Shown one piece after another: positions 1 to 6,175 of a stretch of DNA of 13,271 nucleotides (its first letter is position 1; every line of letters begins with the position of its first letter). The notes beneath the pieces were generated by a model that was given only the letters and a program-made list of their open reading frames with translations, did not search any database and was not told the origin of the DNA. The stretch is from UBA7672 sp036733305 (lineage in GTDB: Bacteria; Pseudomonadota; Alphaproteobacteria; Caulobacterales; Hyphomonadaceae): positions 1-13,271 of the forward strand of contig DAINAT010000104.1 in NCBI GenBank assembly GCA_036733305.1. The letters are read 5' to 3'. The translations under genes were made by a program, and so were the position numbers.

Positions 1-152
1 ACCCATGGGTGGGAGTATAACCCTGGGCCATGGGGGTGCGGGATTTGGGAGGGTCGTCCTACAGTTTGGGCGGGCAGAGCGTTGATATTTCTAGTGATGG
101 AAATTCTCTGTCCTGCAGTTCTGCATCACCTCTATCCCCCAATTCCGGCTTC

Positions 153-219
153 GTAGGGTGCATCTTCAGATGCACCGCGCCGCCGGCGCCTGCCACGGTG
201 CATCTTTGATGCACCCTAC
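153..219. repeat. Compound palindromic repeat, GGTGCATC family
   Basis: Two hairpins lie in tandem. GGTGCATC (157-164) pairs with GATGCACC (169-176) across TTCA, and GGTGCATC (197-204) pairs with GATGCACC (208-215) across TTT. The outer ends, GTAGGGTGCATC (153-164) and GATGCACCCTAC (208-219), are also exact reverse complements over 12 bp, so the whole unit can fold as one large dyad. A related single hairpin occurs at 6150-6175. This is the architecture of small REP/BIME-like extragenic repeats. Membership of a named family was not tested. Confidence 0.8.
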
Positions 220-257
220 GGGTTTGGGGGTGGTCTTGGGTAGCGGGACTAGCCGCC

Positions 258-288
258 CCTGGGTCCCGACTTTCGTCGGGAGGAGCGG
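258..288. repeat. 31-bp dispersed repeat, copy 1
   Basis: This sequence is identical over 31 bp to positions 5931-5961. Its core is a perfect hairpin, TCCCGAC-TTTC-GTCGGGA (264-281). Translated on the minus strand it gives the spurious peptide PTKVGTQ, which I recognise as a common artefact of repeat-derived open frames in alphaproteobacteria. It lies 38 bp from the GGTGCATC-type repeat, and the same two repeat types co-occur again near 5931-6175. Confidence 0.85.
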
Positions 289-340
289 GGCGAGGAACTG
301 AAGGCGGTGGTGGGTGGCTTGCGCCCTGCTCCGTGCATTT

Positions 341-381
341 GCGCAAAAGAGAAGCCCGCTGTCTTGGGGACAGCGGGCTTC
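341..381 (-). terminator. Rho-independent terminator of the DUF6152 gene
   Basis: A 13-bp perfect stem, GAAGCCCGCTGTC (351-363) paired with GACAGCGGGCTTC (369-381) across TTGGG, lies 26 bp beyond the stop codon of the minus-strand gene at 408. Read on the minus strand, the stem is followed by TCTTTTGCGC, a short U-rich tail. Position, stem strength and tail all fit an intrinsic terminator. Confidence 0.85.
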
Positions 382-407
382 GGTATTTCTAGACTGCGGT
401 GTCGCGA

Positions 408-932
408 TTAAGCGGCGTTGCAGGCTGCTGCCGTGGCGGATTTGTCTTCCGTCGAGTCCGAGCCATCGCGCGGAGCGCCGGTGCCCGACGAGCCGACGAA
501 CAGTTTGCAACCGTTCGGGAAGGTCACGTCACGGCCGTTGGCCTTGCAGGTTTTCTTCTTCGTTTTCGGGTGGATGTCGCAGAGGGCGTCTTTCGACTGG
601 TAGCCGCGAACCACGACTTCCGTGCCGACTTTCAGCGAGTCCTTCTTGATGCCCGTGCGGAGCAGCGTGTTCGGCGTGCCGCCTTCGATGGCCCAGTTCA
701 GGGTCGTGCCTTTTTTGGCTTTGCCCTTACCATCGGTGTCCGGAACGTTGATGTGAATCCAGGTGTGCGGGTTCACCCACTCGACCGTCACAACCTTGCC
801 CTTCAGGAGCACAGGCGCGTCAGCATCGAATTCGGCGGCGAAGGCGTGGTGGGCGTAGGCAGCGGTGCCGGCGCCGATCGAGGTCAGGGCAGCGAGCGCG
901 AGGCCGGCAACCACCAGACGGGTCTTTTTCAT
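408..932 (-). CDS. DUF6152 family exported protein
   Basis: The 174-residue protein has a Sec signal peptide: MKKTR, a hydrophobic core, and a predicted cut after AYA at residue 27. The mature chain would therefore begin with His-His (HHAFAAEFD). The early FDADAPVLLKGKVV block, WVNPHTWIHI (about residues 52-61) and the later LNWAIEGGTPNTLLR block match the DUF6152 family, which is of unknown function. The start is fixed by a GGAGG motif (941-945) eight bases before the ATG. The C-terminus is longer than I expect for the family. It contains a Lys-rich segment with Cys at 118, 129 and 142, then a Ser/Asp/Ala-rich tail with a fourth Cys. It probably acts in the periplasm. The lipoprotein gene upstream belongs to a family that I believe often accompanies DUF6152, though that is recalled and not checked. 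A strong terminator follows the gene. Confidence 0.85.
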   Translation of the reverse strand: MKKTRLVVAGLALAALTSIGAGTAAYAHHAFAAEFDADAPVLLKGKVVTVEWVNPHTWIHINVPDTDGKGKAKKGTTLNWAIEGGTPNTLLRTGIKKDSLKVGTEVVVRGYQSKDALCDIHPKTKKKTCKANGRDVTFPNGCKLFVGSSGTGAPRDGSDSTEDKSATAAACNAA

Positions 933-1273
933 TTTTTCTTCCTCCAGCTCCTGCGGTGGGCGCCGCCAGGGATCTTATTTTTTCAAGGCCCGGACAACAC
1001 TCGCCGTGTCCCCATGCCCTCTGAAACTATGGCCCTTTTACTCCGGGGCTCCCCCGTCCTCAAGAGCTTCACTGTCACACAGCTCGCCGAACTTCTTCAG
1101 GTTTCCCCGGCGGTTTTCCGGCCAACAGCCAGATTCATCCCGAGTTTTACCACCCTGAAGCGGAGGCCGCCTGACCCGCCGAAGACTGCTCACGCTTTGT
1201 TCAACGCAAGCAATGACCGGCTATCAGTGGCCGGGGATCAGGGCTTCCGCCCCGATTCCCGGCCGCCGATTAA
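933..1273. other. 341-bp intergenic region upstream of the DUF6152 gene
   Basis: No credible gene lies here; the open frames crossing it are shadows. It contains the hairpin at 1229-1264 described separately, and the strong ribosome-binding site of the DUF6152 gene next to 932. A possible minus-strand promoter is TTGAGG (reverse complement of 1058-1063), a 17-base spacer and TAAAAG (reverse complement of 1035-1040). It is a weak match and cannot be distinguished from chance here. The gap and hairpin suggest that the DUF6152 gene has its own promoter. Confidence 0.4.
1229..1264 (-). terminator. Possible terminator hairpin after the lipoprotein gene
   Basis: An imperfect GC-rich hairpin, GGCCGGGGATCAGGGC (1229-1244) with GCCCCGATTCCCGGCC (1249-1264) across TTCC, lies just downstream of the stop codon of the minus-strand gene at 1274. 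No U-rich tail follows on the minus strand, so it may slow or stabilise transcript ends without being a classical intrinsic terminator. Confidence 0.45.
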
Positions 1274-2224
1274 CTACTGCTCCTTCGCGCGCTCTTCAGC
1301 TTCGCGCTTGGCGCGCTCGGCAGCAGGCCCCGGCAGCGGGGTCTTGCGCAGGTGGCCGTACATCAGCTCTTCAACGAACTCGACGCACTTGAACTGCTGA
1401 AGCTGGGCGTCTTCGCCGACCTTCTTGTAGAGGTTGAAGGCGATCTTCCACGGTTTCGTGTAGGTCTCTTCGTCCTCGATCGTCGCTTCGTAGCGCATCG
1501 TGTAGTCGGAGGTCGGCGTCCAGCGCTCGGTGACCTTGGTGGTCGAGCCGTGCAGGTTGCCCGAACGGTCCAGCCAGGTGTCGCCCAGCAGGCCCGTCAC
1601 TTCGATCACGAACGTGTCGCCATCCCACTTGCCGTAGGACTGGCCCATCCACGAATCGACCGGAGCTTCGCCCGGATCGGTCAGGAACACGTTACGGACA
1701 GCGCCGGCGTATTCGTAAGCGAAGAACACGGCCTTGTCCGAGTGGAAGATCTGGAACGGCTTGTCCATGTAGTTGGCGCGCGGAATGCCCGGCAGGTAGC
1801 ACTTCACTTCCGGGTCGTTCTCGACAGCCTTGGCGCGGTTCTCGTCGCGAAGCGCGAGCGCATCAGCGGTGTACGGGATCTTGCCGTCGCCTTGCACGAT
1901 GCCGATGCCAGCCGGAACAGCGCCGACCGCGCCGAGCGCGACAACGCCTGCAGCCGGGACCGGAACGTACGGGCCAGGACGAAGCTGCAGAGCCGATTGA
2001 GCGGCGTGAGCTTCGATGTTGTAGTTGGCGGTGTTCAGGACTTGCCAGACGCCGTTGAGGTCCGGGTGGACGCCATCGGGACCACGCTTGGCTTTCCACG
2101 CAGCAGCCGGCGCAGCGGTGCTGGCGGCTGCTGTCGCCATCACGCCATCGGTCGACGACGCACCCGTCGTCTCGCAAGCGCCGAGAGCAGCAGCCAACGC
2201 AATAATAGAAACGAGCTTCTTCAT
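1274..2224 (-). CDS. Uncharacterised periplasmic lipoprotein, partner of DUF6152
   Basis: The 316-residue protein has a lipoprotein signal with lipobox LGAC (Cys17, +2 Glu), then a low-complexity Ala/Thr/Ser linker to about residue 45. The rest matches the style of a widespread family usually annotated as hypothetical: HPDLNGVW near residue 53, an EYAGAVRNVFLTD block near 171, GQSYGKWDGDTFVIEVTG (about 194-211), TERWTPTSDY, and IEDEETYTKPWKI near 249. The C-terminus is a charged Glu/Lys/Arg tail. An in-frame extension reaches 2446, but the start at 2224 is preferred because GGGGAGGA lies just before its ATG and the lipoprotein signal begins exactly there. It is transcribed in the same direction as the permease upstream and the DUF6152 gene downstream, with gaps of 133 and 341 bp. 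Its function is unknown. Confidence 0.8.
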   Translation of the reverse strand: MKKLVSIIALAAALGACETTGASSTDGVMATAAASTAAPAAAWKAKRGPDGVHPDLNGVWQVLNTANYNIEAHAAQSALQLRPGPYVPVPAAGVVALGAVGAVPAGIGIVQGDGKIPYTADALALRDENRAKAVENDPEVKCYLPGIPRANYMDKPFQIFHSDKAVFFAYEYAGAVRNVFLTDPGEAPVDSWMGQSYGKWDGDTFVIEVTGLLGDTWLDRSGNLHGSTTKVTERWTPTSDYTMRYEATIEDEETYTKPWKIAFNLYKKVGEDAQLQQFKCVEFVEELMYGHLRKTPLPGPAAERAKREAEERAKEQ

Positions 2225-2357
2225 GATTCCTCCCCGTACGCCCGTGCACCCTACAAACGTTCCCGTGACGGATTTCCGCCCCCGTCTCCACAAACTGCTG
2301 TGGGCGGTTTTATGAGAACAAGGCGCCAGGCTGACGCTGGGGGGAACATACCGACCT

Positions 2358-4901
2358 TCATGCCGAGCGCAATACTCGTGCGGGGCGGTGGGATAATGTC
2401 GACCAACCGACAATGGCGCCGCCTGCTGCAGCGGAAACCACGGCAATTAATCCCCCCGCGAGCACAGGCGACCAATCGAAACGCCACGTCACTTCGAAGA
2501 CCATGATCACAATTGGGTAAGCAGCGATCACACCCATCAAGGCGCCTAGTAGCACAGCCACAAATGCCGCGAGTGCGAACTCCAACGCGTAGAGCGCGAG
2601 GATCGAAAACCGCGATGCGCCAAAGACTTTCAGCAATGCAGATTCGCGACGCCGTCTTCGTGCCGCAGCTGCGAAGGCGCCGAAGAGGACGAGCACGCCG
2701 GCTGTGGTGACGACGCTGGCGAGCGCGGTGACGGCGATCGAGACCTGTCCGAAAAGATCGGCGGCGGTCTCGAGCGTGCGGCGCAACTGGAAGGCGAGAA
2801 TGCCCGGCCAGCGCGCCGAGACAGCGTCAACCAGAGCGCTCTCTCTGTCTTCCGCAATTATAACAATCGCGGCATGAAAGGGCTTCATGGCTTCAAGGGC
2901 GCCGGGAGACAGGATGAAGGCGACGTTGGCGCCGAATCCCGCCCAGTCGACCTTGCGGATGGACGCTACGGTGGCTTCGATCTCGCGGCCGAAGATGCGG
3001 AAGCCGATTTTGTCGCCGACATTGAGGCCGAGGCCGGTGGCGGCGCCGTCTTCGACCGAGACGAGCAGCGGGCCGGAATAGTCCTGCGGCCACCATTCCC
3101 CGGCGCGTAACAGGGCTTCGGGCGGGCGGGCGCGCATGAAGGTCATCGGCGTTTCCCCGCGCGTGACCCAGCGCTCTTCGCGGGGGACGGTGGATTCGTC
3201 GAGCTTGCTTCCTTTGATGCTTATGACGCGGCCGAGGAGGACGGGGGCGCGGCGGTAGGATTTGGGATCGTTCGTTGCGACGCCCTGCTCTTTCATCAGC
3301 GCGTCGAAGGCGTCGATGTTGGCGTGGGGGATCTGGCGGAAGATCACGGATGGCGCGTTGGCGGGGGCGGTGTCCTGCAGCTGGCCGAGGAGGTTGGTCT
3401 GGATGACAGCGACGAGCGTCATGAGGGCGAGGCCGAGGCCGAGGGCTGGGGCTACAACGGGGGCGAGTGAGCCGGGGCCGCCGAGATTGGCGAGGACGAG
3501 GCGGAGATAGCCGCGTGCGGTTTTTGCTGCACGGCGCGCGATACGTTTCACCAGCACGGCTGCGCCGGTGAGGATCAAGTAGGCGAGCGCCGCGCCGAAG
3601 AGGAGGCCGAGCGTTACCAGCGGGCGGGCTGAACCGAGGGTTGCGACGGCGACGAGCAGGATCGCTGCGATGATGGCGAGGATGCGCTCGAACATCGGGA
3701 CGGGGCCCATCTCCTCCCCGCCCTCGCGGCGGAAGAGTGCGGCGGGGCGTGTGGCGCGTGCGCGGCCGAGCGGTGGGACGGCGAAGACAGCGGCGGCGAG
3801 CATCGTCAGCACGAAGGCTTTCAACAGCGGCAGCGGGAAGATGCTGATGTCGCTGGGCAGCGGGATGGCGCTGCCGGCGATCATCTGCAGCAGCCAGGGC
3901 GATGCTGCGCCGAGCGCCACGCCGACCAGCGCGCCGATGCCTGCGAGTATGCCGAGCTGCAGGCCGTAGGCTGCGCGGATCGTGCCGGCGTCTGCGCCGA
4001 GCGCTTTCAGGGCGGCGATGGAATCGACGCGGGTTTCGAGGAAGGACGATGTGGCTTGCGCGACGCCGACGCCGCCTGCCACCAGAGCCGCGATGCCGAT
4101 CACCGTCATGAAGGTGTTGAGCATGTCGAGCAGGCCGCGCAGGCCATCGACGGCGTCTTCCGTGCCGCGATAGCGCAGGCCGGCGGATTCCCAGGTGTCG
4201 TTGAGATCCTGCTCGAATGTGGCGGCAGCTTCGGGCTTCAGCACGATGCGATAGGCGGTGCGGAAGAGCTGGCCCGGCTGCATCGCGCCCGCTTCGCGCA
4301 GGGCGTCGACCGAGATGATCGCACGCGGCTCGAACATGCCGGGCTCGCCGATACGATCGGGCTCGCGCATCAGCAGCGCCCTCACCTCCACCGGAATATC
4401 GCCCAGCGTGATCTGGTCGCCGATCTTGACGTTCAGCGCTTCGAGCAGGCTGGAGCTGGCGGCGACGCCCCAGCGTTCGCCGCGCTTTTCAATAGCCTGC
4501 CCAATCGTGGTTTCGGTGTCGAACACGAACTTGCCGACGAGCGGAAACCTGTCGTCGATGCCGCGCACGTCGATCTGCAGCGTCTTGCCCGGCGCGCGGC
4601 CCATCAGGTCGACCTGGGCTGCTTCCGACACCGTGCCGCGCGCATCCAGCCAGGCGCGTTCTTCCGGTGTGGCTTCGCGCTGCGAGATCGATACGGCGGC
4701 GTCGCCACCGAGCAGTTCGTGCGACTGCAGGTCGAGGCCCGCATTGTATGACGAGGTAATCGAGCCGGCCGCGGCGATCGCCCATGCGCCCAAAGCGAGA
4801 CAAGCGAGAAATGTCCAGAAGCCGCCAAGCCCGCCCGCCAGCTCTCGCCGCGCTATGCGTAGCCATGCCCGTGTGTGCACTGTCTGGAGATCAGCCGCCA
4901 T
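2358..4901 (-). CDS. ybbP: ABC transporter permease, YbbP type (FtsX family)
   Basis: The 847-residue inner-membrane protein has about ten predicted membrane segments: one near residues 28-47, three around 260-282, 313-338 and 357-377, three around 405-423, 428-448 and 479-501, and three around 721-744, 766-797 and 814-833. Large extracytoplasmic domains lie at about 48-259 and 502-720. This duplicated FtsX layout, with MacB-type periplasmic domains, is that of the COG3127 permeases that work with YbbA-type ATPases; the substrate is not established. Conserved-looking helix-loop segments include ETRVDSIAALKALGAD and RRRRESALLKVFGAS. The start is uncertain. TTG at 4928 would add nine residues, and neither start has a good ribosome-binding site. 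The ATG at 4901 places the first helix as in relatives. The partner ATPase lies about 1.27 kb upstream instead of adjacent, so this gene probably needs its own promoter. Confidence 0.9.
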   Translation of the reverse strand: MAADLQTVHTRAWLRIARRELAGGLGGFWTFLACLALGAWAIAAAGSITSSYNAGLDLQSHELLGGDAAVSISQREATPEERAWLDARGTVSEAAQVDLMGRAPGKTLQIDVRGIDDRFPLVGKFVFDTETTIGQAIEKRGERWGVAASSSLLEALNVKIGDQITLGDIPVEVRALLMREPDRIGEPGMFEPRAIISVDALREAGAMQPGQLFRTAYRIVLKPEAAATFEQDLNDTWESAGLRYRGTEDAVDGLRGLLDMLNTFMTVIGIAALVAGGVGVAQATSSFLETRVDSIAALKALGADAGTIRAAYGLQLGILAGIGALVGVALGAASPWLLQMIAGSAIPLPSDISIFPLPLLKAFVLTMLAAAVFAVPPLGRARATRPAALFRREGGEEMGPVPMFERILAIIAAILLVAVATLGSARPLVTLGLLFGAALAYLILTGAAVLVKRIARRAAKTARGYLRLVLANLGGPGSLAPVVAPALGLGLALMTLVAVIQTNLLGQLQDTAPANAPSVIFRQIPHANIDAFDALMKEQGVATNDPKSYRRAPVLLGRVISIKGSKLDESTVPREERWVTRGETPMTFMRARPPEALLRAGEWWPQDYSGPLLVSVEDGAATGLGLNVGDKIGFRIFGREIEATVASIRKVDWAGFGANVAFILSPGALEAMKPFHAAIVIIAEDRESALVDAVSARWPGILAFQLRRTLETAADLFGQVSIAVTALASVVTTAGVLVLFGAFAAAARRRRRESALLKVFGASRFSILALYALEFALAAFVAVLLGALMGVIAAYPIVIMVFEVTWRFDWSPVLAGGLIAVVSAAAGGAIVGWSTLSHRPARVLRSA

Positions 4902-4909
4902 GAATTTGG

Positions 4910-4938
4910 ATAACACTTGCACGAGCAAAAGGCAGCAA
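4910..4938 (-). promoter_or_regulatory. Possible promoter for the YbbP permease
   Basis: On the minus strand, TTGCTG (complement of 4933-4938), a 17-base spacer and TGTTAT (complement of 4910-4915) form a loose sigma70-like pair. Transcription would begin within a few bases of the ATG at 4901. That would make the message nearly leaderless and explain the lack of a ribosome-binding site. This rests on motif matching only. Confidence 0.25.
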
Positions 4939-4951
4939 TGTCTGCATTTGG

Positions 4952-4980
4952 TTGAGCTTACTGCCTAGTGTCTGTATCGA
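4952..4980 (+). promoter_or_regulatory. Possible promoter for the small membrane protein gene
   Basis: TTGAGC (4952-4957), a 17-base spacer and TATCGA (4975-4980) make a moderate sigma70-like pair about 40 bases before the GTG start at 5021. Spacing and position are suitable. The -10 element is only a partial match to the consensus. Confidence 0.35.
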
Positions 4981-5020
4981 GTTTTCTTAAGGCGCAGCTG
5001 TGCGGCCGGAGGACGGTACT

Positions 5021-5404
5021 GTGCGAGCTGTGAGCATCTACTATGCCGTCGTCGGCGTTGCGATGTACGGCTTGAACACAGCCCTGAGAGCTAACGTCGA
5101 TCCAGCGACCGCTTCTGCGACTATGATTATGGCAATGTGGATTGTCGCTTTAATAGACGTGAAAATCGTCTCGCCAAAAATCAGCATAATCCGCAGAGCT
5201 TTGCCGGGTTTCTCGTGGATCGACTTGGCTTTCTGTCTGGTTGTTTGCGTTGTGATGGCGTACGCTGCTTTTGTTGCCAGATCCGCCGCCGAAGATGCTC
5301 TCCTGCAGGCCATGTGCTGGTCGGCCGTAGGCATCGTCGGACTAATGATTTTCGCAGGGGTACGATGGCGCGGTTGGCGACGCCCACCGACACCTTCAAA
5401 ATGA
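5021..5404 (+). CDS. Small integral membrane protein, function unknown
   Basis: The 127-residue protein consists mainly of four hydrophobic stretches: residues about 3-20 (IYYAVVGVAMYGLNTAL region), 32-46 (MIMAMWIVALIDV region), 67-85 (IDLAFCLVVCVVMAYAAF region) and 97-115 (LQAMCWSAVGIVGLMIFAG region). A basic, Pro-rich tail follows. I do not recognise the family. The GTG start at 5021 is chosen because GGAGG (5008-5012) lies eight bases upstream; the in-frame GTG at 5000 has no such signal. My count over 5041-5280 is about 51% G+C, clearly lower than the neighbours (70% over 5521-5580), which suggests later acquisition. The gene sits between the separated ybbP and ybbA homologues. An overlapping minus-strand frame (5041-5451) exists, but the hydrophobic pattern and the ribosome-binding site favour the plus strand. 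Confidence 0.6.
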   Translation: MRAVSIYYAVVGVAMYGLNTALRANVDPATASATMIMAMWIVALIDVKIVSPKISIIRRALPGFSWIDLAFCLVVCVVMAYAAFVARSAAEDALLQAMCWSAVGIVGLMIFAGVRWRGWRRPPTPSK

Positions 5405-5492
5405 TTGTAACCGCATCTACGCAAAATTCGTTGGTCGCAAGTTGTCGTCAACCGGGAACGCCTCTACGCCCAGCGTATCTGGAGAGACGATT

Positions 5493-5906
5493 ATGAAATT
5501 TGCCTTCGCTGCGCTTGCCCTGCTCGCTGTATCCGCTTGCGCCTCGACGCCTGCCGGACCGGACCTCACGCCGACATCGGGCATCCCCCTCGCCGCTACG
5601 TCTATCGTCTATCAGGGCGTGACGTTCGCAGCCGGCGACCATGTTCGTATCAAGTCGCCCTCGGGCACGTTCAAGCCGGAAGATACGGGCTACGTGATCC
5701 AGATCAACGCCGATGAGGGCAAGACGGGCATCGTGCTCGGCGGTGTTTCGCGCGGCAATCCGAACGAGACCGTGCAGGTCGCACTCGTGCGCTTCGATCC
5801 GCAGACGTGGAACGACACGAGCAGCAACCGCTCGGAAGTCCAGATCGGCGCGTTCGAGGCGAAGATCCATGTGTCGTATCTGGAGAAGGTGGAAGCGGCG
5901 AAGTAG
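5493..5906 (+). CDS. Small outer-membrane lipoprotein, function unknown
   Basis: The 137-residue protein has a clear lipoprotein signal, MKFAFAALALLAVSAC, with lipobox VSAC, Cys16 and +2 Ala. A Thr/Pro-rich linker leads into a compact predicted beta-rich domain: VYQGVTFAAGDHVRIKSPSG, then DTGYVIQINADEGKTGIVL, then a C-terminal IHVSYLEKVE. The repeated G-D-x-V-x-I and G-I-V-L patterns suggest a small beta barrel of the SH3-like kind, but no named family is recognised. The ATG at 5493 is preferred over an in-frame extension to 5442 because GGAGAG (5481-5486) lies six bases before it and the signal peptide starts there. The gene lies 88 bp downstream of the membrane protein gene on the same strand, and is followed at once by the repeat block 5931-6175. 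Confidence 0.8.
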   Translation: MKFAFAALALLAVSACASTPAGPDLTPTSGIPLAATSIVYQGVTFAAGDHVRIKSPSGTFKPEDTGYVIQINADEGKTGIVLGGVSRGNPNETVQVALVRFDPQTWNDTSSNRSEVQIGAFEAKIHVSYLEKVEAAK

Positions 5907-5930
5907 GGTTGCTTGTTCTGGTGTGCGTAA

Positions 5931-5961
5931 CCTGGGTCCCGACTTTCGTCGGGAGGAGCGG
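5931..5961. repeat. 31-bp dispersed repeat, copy 2
   Basis: This copy is identical over 31 bp to positions 258-288, including the hairpin TCCCGAC-TTTC-GTCGGGA (5937-5954). It starts 25 bases after the lipoprotein stop codon and may stabilise or end that transcript. Perfect identity between two copies 5.7 kb apart suggests recent spread or selection. Confidence 0.85.
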
Positions 5962-5992
5962 CACGACAAAATTTGATTGGTGATGTTGAGGG

Positions 5993-6122
5993 CGACCCTC
6001 ACCTGACCTCCCCCTTTTAGGGGGGGAGGAACCCTGCAGCCTCACCATCCTCAGCCGACAGGCAAGTTCTCGCATCATGGTCCCTCCCCCTAAAAGGGGG
6101 GGGGGTCAGGTGGGGGTCGGGT
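5993..6122. repeat. Large imperfect inverted repeat with poly-G/poly-C cores
   Basis: The left arm (5993-6034) and right arm (6077-6122) are reverse complements with one mismatch in the outer 16 bases (CGACCCTCACCTGACC against CGACCCCCACCTGACC) and small length differences in the C runs. Each arm carries an inner CCCCC-TTTTA-GGGGG-type palindrome. The spacer is about 42 bp. The right arm includes ten consecutive G (6096-6105), a slippage-prone run that may also be prone to sequencing error. The element lies between convergent genes and could serve as a two-way transcription barrier. Confidence 0.8.
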
Positions 6123-6149
6123 TTGACCGCACAAAGAGGCGTTCGTGGG

Positions 6150-6175
6150 CACGGTGCATTTTCAATGCACCCTAC
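6150..6175. repeat. GGTGCAT-type palindromic repeat, single unit
   Basis: The hairpin GGTGCATT (6153-6160), TTC, AATGCACC (6164-6171) is followed by CTAC. It matches the second half of the repeat at 153-219 apart from changes in and next to the loop, two of which compensate each other in the stem (C-G replaced by T-A). The right end overlaps the last codon and stop of the minus-strand ATPase gene, so the repeat supplies that stop codon. Confidence 0.8.

Larger units (their letters stand above)
1..407. other. Gene-free, repeat-bearing region at the left edge
   Basis: No convincing coding sequence was found on either strand. The short open frames here translate to Pro/Arg/Ser-rich sequence typical of high-GC shadows, and two of them run straight through palindromic repeats. 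The region holds a double stem-loop repeat (153-219), one copy of a 31-bp dispersed repeat (258-288) and the terminator of the DUF6152 gene (341-381). Positions 1-152 show only G-rich sequence with a short palindrome at 1-10 (ACCCATGGGT). I cannot assign a function to that part. Confidence 0.7.

Noticed and set aside
153..219. CRISPR-like repeat spacing
   Set aside because: There are only two short hairpin units with a 20-bp gap and no further repeats or cas genes. The structure is a nested palindrome, not direct repeats with unique spacers.
59..510. Minus-strand small frames at the left edge, including the peptide PTKVGTQ
   Set aside because: They are built from the palindromic repeats and a terminator. 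The same peptide recurs at 5931-5961 because the DNA repeat does, not because a protein is conserved.
399..1400. A 333-codon plus-strand open frame across the DUF6152 gene and the gap
   Set aside because: It spans a whole gene, an intergenic region and part of the next gene on the opposite strand, and its composition shifts accordingly. No motifs were found.
1352..2506. A 384-codon plus-strand open frame opposite the lipoprotein gene
   Set aside because: It is Arg/Val/Ala-rich with no recognisable motif and no start signal. The minus strand has a signal peptide, ribosome-binding site and family motifs.
4056..4968. Two long plus-strand frames opposite the N-terminal part of ybbP
   Set aside because: The YbbP reading has membrane segments and FtsX-family features. 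The opposing frames are low-complexity shadows.
5993..6122. Terminal inverted repeats of an insertion sequence
   Set aside because: The 42-bp interior cannot encode a transposase, and no target-site duplication is evident. It is better described as a small non-coding palindromic element.
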